NCBI GenBank assembly: GCA_004173235.1
Contig: SEAC01000004.1
Span: forward strand, 1-57,060
Reading direction: 5' to 3'
Source: Chitinophagaceae bacterium
GTDB lineage: Bacteria > Bacteroidota > Bacteroidia > Chitinophagales > Chitinophagaceae
DNA length: 57,060 nucleotides
Shown: one piece after another, positions 51,315 through 57,060 of the stretch
Layout of the letters: the number at the start of each line of letters is the position of its first letter
How positions within the stretch are numbered: the stretch's first letter is position 1
Translations under genes and position numbers: made by a program
The notes under the pieces: generated by a model
What the model was told of the DNA's origin: nothing
Databases searched by the model: none
The model's input: only the letters and a program-made list of their open reading frames with translations

Positions 51315-51342
51315 AACCCCCAAAGCGCGCTTTGAGGGTTTG
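51315..51342 (-). terminator. intrinsic terminator of the beta-barrel gene
   Basis: AACCC.CAAAG/CTTTG.GGGTT around CGCG (one mismatch), with TTTTGT on the minus strand. Confidence 0.75.
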
Positions 51343-51375
51343 AAGATTCATTGAAACCAAGGGGCGCATCGGCGG

Positions 51376-52146
51376 CTAAAAGTGCACCCCCACGGAAAGG
51401 CCGAAGCGGATGCCGGGCACAAATCCGTCCCTTTTGGCGGTCACCGTGCGGTTGGCGCTGTTCACGGAGATCTCCAGGTCTTTGCCGATCAGCGGCAGGT
51501 CGCGGAGATCCTGCTCGATCTTCTGCGAGTCCCAGGTGCCCGGGCTCACCTGCGTGAACGTGGCGTTGGACTTGCCAAAGCTCGCCTCCGGTCCAAGGAA
51601 GAAGAAGTCGAAGGTGACCACGTTGGCGATCATGAACTGCACACCCAGCTGCGCACCCACGCCCACGGCCGAATGGTCGAGGCTGGCAGCATAGATGTCG
51701 CCGCCTACGCCCTTTTCGGTGTAGAGGCCCGAGCCTTTATAGTTGAGGTATTTCGCGTACGGCTCAAAGTAGAGGCCGCGCATCGACTTCTTGCCCAGAT
51801 ACATGCGGTAGCCGGCGTTGAGCGAGAAGGTCTTGTTGGTAAGCTCGATGCGTTCCTCCGTCATATCGCGCTTGAACTCGCGGTTGATGGGAATGCCCAC
51901 GCCGAAGGTGACGCTCTTTTTGCGCTTGATGGCATACTCGCCGCTGAGGCCGATCTTGCCAAAGGCAAGCGACCCGGGGTTCCATTTAACGGTGAAGGGC
52001 TTCGCATCTTTCGCGGTCGTCTTGACCTTCGTTTTTTCTTTGGGCGCACCCGAGCCCGAACCCGAGCCGGTGTTGCCCCCAAGCTGGGCGTTTGCGCCGA
52101 AGGCACACAGCAGCGGAAGCAGCAGTGCAATGGTTGCTTTTTTCAT
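51376..52146 (-). CDS. outer-membrane beta-barrel protein
   Basis: 256 residues. Signal peptide ends ANAQ (about 20), then a Gly/Ser-rich linker (GGNTGSGSGSGAP) and a basic stretch. Beta strands with alternating aromatic residues follow (GLYFEPYAKYLNY, VGVGAQLGVQF) and the chain ends FGLSVGVHF, a barrel-insertion signal. DUF3575-like. Start chosen at the ATG before the signal peptide. Function unknown. Confidence 0.83.
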   Translation of the reverse strand: MKKATIALLLPLLCAFGANAQLGGNTGSGSGSGAPKEKTKVKTTAKDAKPFTVKWNPGSLAFGKIGLSGEYAIKRKKSVTFGVGIPINREFKRDMTEERIELTNKTFSLNAGYRMYLGKKSMRGLYFEPYAKYLNYKGSGLYTEKGVGGDIYAASLDHSAVGVGAQLGVQFMIANVVTFDFFFLGPEASFGKSNATFTQVSPGTWDSQKIEQDLRDLPLIGKDLEISVNSANRTVTAKRDGFVPGIRFGLSVGVHF

Positions 52147-52201
52147 GTTGATTGTTTGTAGGTGAGTATCGTAAAAATACAGTTTGCGTTTGATGTCCCC
52201 A

Positions 52202-52933
52202 TCAGAGCGTGCGCTGGCCGTCCCACGTGCCATTCCCGCTGCTGTTGCTCCAGTTGCCCGAGATCACATGTGCGTTGATCGTTCCCGTTACATTGGTGCT
52301 GCCAGATCCGCTGACACCCGAAAGAGAGCCCGATGCCGACACTGCGCCCGACAGCTCGTCGGTGCTGTTGTTGCCGGTGTTGCGGACGCGCGCAAACCAC
52401 GCTCCGGCGCTGCGCGAAAGCACGAGGTTGAAAACACCGGTGTCGGTGCCCCGGAACTGGCCTTCAAAACATTCGACCATGTTGGTGGACGTTTCCTTCA
52501 CGATCGTGAACACCGCGTTGGGGTGACCCGGGATGCTCGACGAGGTGACGGTGGGAGTGCCTCCGCTAAGGCCCACGCTGAAGTTGAGCGTAACGGGCTG
52601 GCCACCCAGCGTTCCGGTGAAGGGCGCAACGTACGGCTGTCCGCTCACCCACGAAATGCTCGACGTGAGGTTCACCGACACGCCGTCGATCACCATAACC
52701 GCCGTGATGCCGGTGCCCGCGTTATCAATGTTGAAAAGAACGGTGCCCGACGAGCCGATGAGCACGCCCTTATAAATTCCCTTGCTGCTATTGTCGTGCG
52801 CAGCTGCCGCCTGTGGCGTGCGCGTGCAGGTGGCGCAGGAGTAAGGTGTTTGCGTTTCGGTCTCTTTCTTTTTACACGAAAAAAGAACGCCGGTTACAAG
52901 CAGCATCAGCAAGGGCAGAAGAATCCTTTTCAT
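52202..52933 (-). CDS. lipoprotein with Gly/Ser/Thr-rich beta structure
   Basis: 243 residues. The lipobox is VLFSC (Cys about 20), followed by KKKETETQTP and a CATC pair. The rest is rich in Gly, Ser, Thr and Val in short strands, ending GNGTWDGQRTL. No family recognised; the repeated 'GTFTG..GQPVTLNF' pattern is typical of small Bacteroidota surface lipoproteins. It lies 55 bases upstream of the beta-barrel gene on the same strand. Confidence 0.72.
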   Translation of the reverse strand: MKRILLPLLMLLVTGVLFSCKKKETETQTPYSCATCTRTPQAAAAHDNSSKGIYKGVLIGSSGTVLFNIDNAGTGITAVMVIDGVSVNLTSSISWVSGQPYVAPFTGTLGGQPVTLNFSVGLSGGTPTVTSSSIPGHPNAVFTIVKETSTNMVECFEGQFRGTDTGVFNLVLSRSAGAWFARVRNTGNNSTDELSGAVSASGSLSGVSGSGSTNVTGTINAHVISGNWSNSSGNGTWDGQRTL

Positions 52934-53005
52934 GGTTGTTGTTTTTGTTTGAACAAGAATAGCACCCCTCGAGCGCCCGGACAATACCAATAAAGTAGTA
53001 CGGAT

Positions 53006-53075
53006 AGATGTGAGATGTTAGATGTTAGATGTGAGATGTTAGATGTGAGATGTGAGATGTTAGATGTGAAATGTG
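53006..53075. repeat. GATGTTA/GATGTGA tandem simple repeat
   Basis: Nine units of seven bases: GATGTGA or GATGTTA (one GAAATGTGA end). Not coding; between a lipoprotein gene and the response regulator gene. Confidence 0.85.
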
Positions 53076-53126
53076 ACCTGCCGTCACTGGTACCGGCTTC
53101 AAAAATCCCGAATCAACCCTTGCCTT

Positions 53127-53759
53127 CTAGCTCAGTCCGGTTTTGCGCAGCGCGTCCGCGCGGTTGCACACGTGGAGCTTTTCGTAGATGTTGCGGATGT
53201 GCGTGCGCACGGTTTCGATGGAGATGAAGAGTTGCGCCGCGATCTCTTTGTAAGAATAGCCTTTCGACAACAAGCTCAGTACTTCCTGCTCGCGTAGCGA
53301 CAGCGACGCCTTCGGGTCGTTGTAAGCATAGTCGGCCTGGAAGGCATTCACCACCTTCCGCGCTATCTGGCTGCTCATCGGCGATCCGCCGCGTTGCAGC
53401 TCCTGCAGCGATTCTATGAGCTTAGCCGCGGGTGTGTTCTTCAACACGTAGCCCGACGCGCCCGCCTTCAGCGCCTTGAACACGCGGTCGGCATCGTCGT
53501 ACACGCTCAGTACCATGAATTGAATTTCGGGCCGCAGCGGCTTCAGCCAGGCAATGAAGTCGATGCCGTTCATGCCCGGCAGCTGCACGTCGGTAAGCAG
53601 CAGCTCCACGCCGTCGCCGAGGCCGTCTTCAAAGAAGGTGCGCGCCGCCTCCGCATCCGGGAAGGCACCGGCAAGGTTGAACGCACCCGAACCGGCGATC
53701 AGGGCCGTGAGGTAGTTGCGGATCGTTTCATCGTCTTCAATGATGGCGAGCGAGACCAT
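53127..53759 (-). CDS. NarL/FixJ-family response regulator
   Basis: 210 residues. Receiver with IIEDDE, phospho-acceptor Asp in LLTDVQLPGMNG, VLSVYDD and Lys in YVLKNTPA. The C-terminal LuxR-type helix-turn-helix has LSLREQEVLSLLSKGYSYKEIAAQLFISIETVRTH region. The ATG at 53759 fits the receiver's first strand. The kinase gene precedes it by 102 bases on the same strand. Confidence 0.94.
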   Translation of the reverse strand: MVSLAIIEDDETIRNYLTALIAGSGAFNLAGAFPDAEAARTFFEDGLGDGVELLLTDVQLPGMNGIDFIAWLKPLRPEIQFMVLSVYDDADRVFKALKAGASGYVLKNTPAAKLIESLQELQRGGSPMSSQIARKVVNAFQADYAYNDPKASLSLREQEVLSLLSKGYSYKEIAAQLFISIETVRTHIRNIYEKLHVCNRADALRKTGLS

Positions 53760-53861
53760 ATCCAAATGTACCCGGTTTCGCCCGGCACACCGAATGTGAA
53801 AATAGTGGTACCGCCGCACCATGCGGGTGCCCCGTTTCGGATTTCCCATGCCCGCTGCCCC

Positions 53862-55364
53862 TCACACCCCCGCATCGCCGCGCAGCGGTATCGCGAAGCG
53901 CACCGTTGTTCCCTCCGCGCTGCTATGCAGGGCAAATTCGCCACCGATGTCGAGCATGCGCCGCTCCATGTTGCGGAGGCCGTTGGCGCCGCTGCGGGTA
54001 GTGCCTGAAACACCGCGGCCATCGTCCCACACACGGAAGCAAAGCATCCGTTGCTGCACCTGCAGCCCGATGCCGATGCTGCCCGCATGCGCGTGCTTGA
54101 AGGCATTGTTCCAGGCTTCCTTGGCCACGAGAAACAGGTTGCGCCGTTCTTCATTGCTCAGGCGCACGGGCGGCACGGTGTCGGGGAAGTCGATCTTCAA
54201 TGCAATGTCGAAGGGCTCGAAGTAGGAGCCTGCCTGCTCGCGCAGAAAAGCCAGCAGGTTCTCGAGCGAGTCGAACTGCGGGTTGAGCGTCCACACGATC
54301 TCGCCCATGTTCTGCACCAGCCGCCGCGCCGAAGCCGAAATGCTGCTCACGTCGCGCAGCAGTTCTTCGCGGCTGCGCTCCTGCGCCTGCATCAGCTCGC
54401 TGAGCAAGGCGATCTGTGTGAGGCCCGAGCCGATCTCGTCGTGCATGTCTTTGCTGATGCGGTTGCGCTCCGCCTCCAGCGTGCGCTCCTGCTCCAGCGA
54501 ACGCAGCCTGCGCTTCAGTTTGCGCACCGACAGGTAACGCGTGAGCGCAATGGCCACCGCCAGCAGCACCAGCGTGGCCGCACCGTAGAAATACGGCCGC
54601 TCGTAAAGCGGCGGCGGCACCAGCGCGATGCCCCACTTGCGTGCGAGGTATTCGTGCGCCGCCGCCAGTTCGGGCTCCGTGAGCGCGTTGTTGTAATACA
54701 GTATCTCGGCGATGTCGCCGTTGAAGATCTCGGGTATGGAATCGCGGTTGCCGCCGTGGCCGTTGAACCCGATGTTGAGGGCGTTGGTGTCGGGCTGGTT
54801 GGCATCCACTTCCAGCTCGCCGCTGAAGCGCCCGCGCTGGTAAAGCCGAAGCGTGCTGTCGCTGTTGCGCACGATGGTCACAATGTTCCAGGCTTTGTCG
54901 CTGGCGTTGATGGGGCGCGCCGATCCGCTGACGCCATCGTAAAAAGATATGTGCTGCGGAAGCGCGAGCAATTCCCAGGTGTTGCCCTGCCCGTGGTAGG
55001 TGCTCACCAGCACACCTGCGCCCGCACCGGAAGTGTTGCTTCGGCCCGCAACGCGTGCTACCACCACGATGGTGCCGCGGCGCTTTGGAAAAGTAGCGAA
55101 GGGTTTGGTTTGGAGGCCGGAAGTGTTGCCGTTGAAGCGCAAAACCGGAAGCCCGTTGAGCGCTTGCTGCGCCCATTGCGCCGTGCGATCGGCACGCGCA
55201 AAGGCATCGTGCCCGTTGCCGCTGCCATCGGCCCAGCGAACAACGCGGTTGCCGCTGCTTTGCACGCCGCTGTCGGCACGCAGCCACAGGTGCAGGCCGG
55301 CGCGAGGCGGCTGCGCCGAAGCGCCGGCGGGCGAAAGCAGCAAGAGGAGGAAAAAGATGCGCAT
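53862..55364 (-). CDS. hybrid-sensor histidine kinase with LamG-like extracellular domain
   Basis: 500 residues. A signal peptide (MRIFFLLLLLSPAGASAQ) is followed by a LamG/concanavalin-type beta-sandwich domain (about 20-235: LHLWLRADSG, WADGSGNGHDAF, FNGDIAEILYYN). One membrane helix is at about 245-265, then HisKA_3 with His308 (SKDMHDEIGSGL) and a HATPase_c domain (GANGLRNMERRM). It likely senses a surface polymer or carbohydrate and signals through the NarL-type regulator. The long upstream frame is rejected as it lacks a signal peptide. Confidence 0.9.
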   Translation of the reverse strand: MRIFFLLLLLSPAGASAQPPRAGLHLWLRADSGVQSSGNRVVRWADGSGNGHDAFARADRTAQWAQQALNGLPVLRFNGNTSGLQTKPFATFPKRRGTIVVVARVAGRSNTSGAGAGVLVSTYHGQGNTWELLALPQHISFYDGVSGSARPINASDKAWNIVTIVRNSDSTLRLYQRGRFSGELEVDANQPDTNALNIGFNGHGGNRDSIPEIFNGDIAEILYYNNALTEPELAAAHEYLARKWGIALVPPPLYERPYFYGAATLVLLAVAIALTRYLSVRKLKRRLRSLEQERTLEAERNRISKDMHDEIGSGLTQIALLSELMQAQERSREELLRDVSSISASARRLVQNMGEIVWTLNPQFDSLENLLAFLREQAGSYFEPFDIALKIDFPDTVPPVRLSNEERRNLFLVAKEAWNNAFKHAHAGSIGIGLQVQQRMLCFRVWDDGRGVSGTTRSGANGLRNMERRMLDIGGEFALHSSAEGTTVRFAIPLRGDAGV

Positions 55365-55402
55365 GATGTTTCTTTTCGGGAACGGTAGCAGCGGCGCGCG
55401 GC

Positions 55403-55807
55403 TTATTTCGCGGCAGCTTTCAGCAGCTGTTGCAGCACTTTTCGATCTACATCGGCAACCTGTTTGATGTGGAGGCATCCACCCGCCACCTTGTGCCTGC
55501 CGAGCCGCGCCAGCAGCTCCTCGTGCTTTTTCAGGCCCATCAGGTAGAGCGAAATATTCGCCTTGCGTGGCGCGAAGCCCAGTTGAAACCAGTCTACCTC
55601 GCGGCCGGTGCCCGGGCTGACATAGCGGCGCTGGCCAAAGCCGATGATCGCCGGTCCCCACATGACGGCTTTGGCGCCGGTGGCTTTTTCCATCAGCTCC
55701 ACCAGCGTTGCGCAATCGGCGCGCTTTTGCGGATCTTCCACCGTGTGCAGAAAATCGTTTACCGAGGCGGTGGTGGGCTGCGTTTTGAGCGTAGCTGTTT
55801 TGGCCAT
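55403..55807 (-). CDS. DUF1801-family protein
   Basis: 134 residues, with SVNDFLHTVEDPQKRAD, AVMWGPAIIGFG and the closing motif CLHIKQVADVDRKVL. A shorter and distinct relative of the protein at 30165. Cytosolic; function unknown. Divergent from the second DUF6261 locus. Confidence 0.87.
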   Translation of the reverse strand: MAKTATLKTQPTTASVNDFLHTVEDPQKRADCATLVELMEKATGAKAVMWGPAIIGFGQRRYVSPGTGREVDWFQLGFAPRKANISLYLMGLKKHEELLARLGRHKVAGGCLHIKQVADVDRKVLQQLLKAAAK

Positions 55808-55873
55808 GAGCTGTTCTTTTTATAAATCGGGGATCGTGATGCGGAAAAACGCGGGGCGCGCGTTCACCTGCAC

Positions 55874-55909
55874 CAATTTAGTGAAATTCCCGGGCGGGTG
55901 ATTCCGCAT
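55874..55909. other. boundary sequence shared with the first DUF6261 locus
   Basis: CAATTTA, TGAA.ATTC, CGGGCGGG and ATTCC in the order seen at 1836-1871. It begins 46 bases before the first array unit here; at the other locus the gap is 88 bases, one repeat unit longer. Confidence 0.6.
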
Positions 55910-55919
55910 AGACGGGCCC

Positions 55920-56130
55920 GCAAACTCATTTTCCTACGCGCTTTTGGGTGCCTGCGGGCGTGCAAAGCCATTTTCTCATTCGCTTTTCGGCATTTGCGGG
56001 CTTGCAAAGCCACTTTCCGCACGGCTTCCGGCAACTTGCACCTCCGCAAAGCCCTTTTTATTCCAGCTTTTGGCCACCGCAAACCTGCAGGGTGCCTTCC
56101 GCAGGCGCAGTTTCGAACTTGCAGGTTTGC
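55920..56130 (+). repeat. hairpin repeat array B, about 42 bp period
   Basis: A GCAAA landmark recurs at 55920, 55962, 56004 and 56046 (42 bp apart), then decayed at 56087 and 56129. Each unit shows right arm, GCC.TTTTC, a CGC-rich block, left arm, six-base loop, in the same order as array A. Junction stems are shorter: TTTGC/GCAAA (loop GGGCTT), CTTGC/GCAAAG (one bulge). GCAAACCTGCA (56079-56089) is the exact reverse complement of 56120-56130, an 11-pair outer stem over the last unit. Confidence 0.8.
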
Positions 56131-56172
56131 GGAAGATCGTTTATCTTAGGATCATACCAAACCAACATTAAA

Positions 56173-56937
56173 ATGGTACAAACGATTGCTTATTACAACC
56201 TTCAGCAGGCGGAAGCACTCCGCTACCTGCAACAGTTTCTGCGCGTTGCCGACGCTGCCGGCGGCTTCTCCGACCCGCTCAGAGAAGCGCTTGCCGAGAT
56301 CCAGGGCCTGCTCCGCGAAGCAGAAGCCGCCTTCCGCCAGCAGGCCGGCGCTTCGCAGAGCGCGCGCATGGTTCAGTTGGAACAAGAACGCGATGAACTC
56401 GTATCCGGCCTCGGCAAGCTTTGCGATGGCTACCGCAACGACCCCGACGCCGCCTGCCGCGCGGCAGCGGTGCTGCTCTATGCCAACCTGAAGCTCTATG
56501 GCGGCGCCGGCGCCATCGTGCGCCAGACGGTAAAAGCCGAAACCACCACCATCAATTCCATCGTGCGCGATTGGTCGGCGAAGCCCGAACTGGCAGACGC
56601 AGTGCGCCTGCTCAACCTGGGCCGGTGGACGACCCGGCTGAAGGCGGCCAACGACGAGTACGATACGCTTTCCGTTGCGCGAAGCCAGGAGCGTGCGCAG
56701 CTCGACCTGGCCATTGACTATACCGTAAAAGACAAACTCACCGCTATCAAGCCCCTCTACGATGAGGTGGTGACGCTGCTCGACGCGGGTGCCTCCACGG
56801 CCCGCCGCCAGCGGCAAAACGAACGCCAGTGGCTCGACGCCATCGGCGCCGTCAACGCCGTGTCGGAAGAATTCGCCGCCCTGCTCGCGGCACGCGCCAC
56901 CCGCTCGAAAGCCGCCAACAACCCACCGGACGCCTGA
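56173..56937 (+). CDS. DUF6261-type protein B
   Basis: 254 residues, predicted largely helical, no signal peptide. Paralogue of the protein at 2220-2969: ERDELVSGLGKLCDG (about 80-94), ANLKLYGG, ETTTINSIVRDW and the aligned 'LN/LG..W...L' block match. The ATG at 56173 is the one aligned with the paralogue; the frame is open back into the array. A TATCTTAG -7-like site lies at 56142-56149, just after the array. The terminator at 56959 follows. Its role and partners are unknown. Confidence 0.75.
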   Translation: MVQTIAYYNLQQAEALRYLQQFLRVADAAGGFSDPLREALAEIQGLLREAEAAFRQQAGASQSARMVQLEQERDELVSGLGKLCDGYRNDPDAACRAAAVLLYANLKLYGGAGAIVRQTVKAETTTINSIVRDWSAKPELADAVRLLNLGRWTTRLKAANDEYDTLSVARSQERAQLDLAIDYTVKDKLTAIKPLYDEVVTLLDAGASTARRQRQNERQWLDAIGAVNAVSEEFAALLAARATRSKAANNPPDA

Positions 56938-56958
56938 TTCTATCCTTAAGAAAGCAAA

Positions 56959-56988
56959 AACCCCTGCACCCGCGGGGGTTTCGTTTTC
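56959..56988 (+). terminator. intrinsic terminator after DUF6261 B
   Basis: AACCCC (56959-56964) and GGGGTT (56975-56980), with an inner GC pair, loop ACCC region and TTTCGTTTTCC downstream. Confidence 0.8.
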
Positions 56989-56995
56989 CTCCCAA

Positions 56996-57047
56996 CCCCT
57001 CAACTCTTCAACCCTTCAACTTCTTAACCCCTTAACTCTTTAACCCC
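56996..57047. repeat. CAACTCTTCAACCC simple repeat
   Basis: Reverse-complement counterpart of the repeat at 18130-18186; five to six imperfect units (CTCAACTCTTCAACC, CTTAACCCC). Confidence 0.75.
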
Positions 57048-57060
57048 TTCCCCCTTCCCC

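Noticed and set aside
55948..56172. Open frame extending DUF6261 B upstream, with a 14-residue repeat
   Set aside because: 42 bp is a multiple of three, so the frame stays open by chance. Array A shows the repeats are structural, not coding.

Overview
The window is a 57 kb chromosomal segment of a high-GC member of the Bacteroidota, most likely family Chitinophagaceae. The placement rests on the gldH gliding lipoprotein gene, a PSP1/RicT protein, outer-membrane beta-barrels of the OMP_b-brl type, a GH97 glycosidase, a two-part metH, -7 promoter elements of the form TAnnTTTG, and start sites without Shine-Dalgarno sequences. No rRNA, tRNA, CRISPR array, prophage or plasmid gene was seen. Most of the window is ordinary housekeeping sequence in short operons.

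Layout. 1-430: palindromic and tandem repeats. 436-2969: a secreted protein gene, then a hairpin repeat array and the first DUF6261-type gene. 3167-4000: a REP-associated (Y1) transposase with palindromes beside it. 4040-9442: helicase-nuclease, Ig-like lipoprotein, recR. 9713-13464: methionine synthase split over two overlapping genes. 13465-19171 (minus): lpxD, small lipoprotein, LOG protein, GH97, SemiSWEET and two sister HAD phosphatases. 19285-22514 (plus): a candidate small RNA, yicC, gldH, sensor kinase and regulator. 22652-29259: SDR, YjjG-type nucleotidase, a tiny Cys-rich secreted protein, the phospholipid genes psd and cdsA with a candidate small RNA between them, a CPBP protease, dusB and an MsrB-MsrA fusion. 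29402-37912: beta-barrel, DUF1801, exonuclease, GNAT, DinB, a secreted WD40-caspase protein and a von Willebrand A-type protein. 38047-41938: glutathione peroxidase, DNA polymerase III delta', a 6S-like RNA candidate and PSP1/RicT. 42049-49214: GH3-beta-lactamase fusion, PAP2, LTA-synthase-like sulfatase and a lipid- or membrane-anchored protein. 49490-50200: a 0.7 kb palindromic repeat field. 50256-55807: sugar kinase, beta-barrel, lipoprotein, a two-component pair and DUF1801. 55874-56937: a second hairpin array and second DUF6261-type gene.

The strongest candidate for something undescribed is the pair of DUF6261 loci at the two ends. Each has a similar boundary sequence of about 40 bp, then five or six direct repeats with an exact 41 bp (left) or about 42 bp (right) period. 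A hairpin sits at every repeat junction and its arms differ but stay paired. A promoter-like site and the DUF6261 gene follow. The two arrays have different arm sequences but the same layout and a shared spacer core. Other items worth a look are three candidate structured RNAs, several dispersed intergenic repeat families beside a RAYT gene, and -7 boxes placed so close to start codons that leaderless mRNAs are implied.
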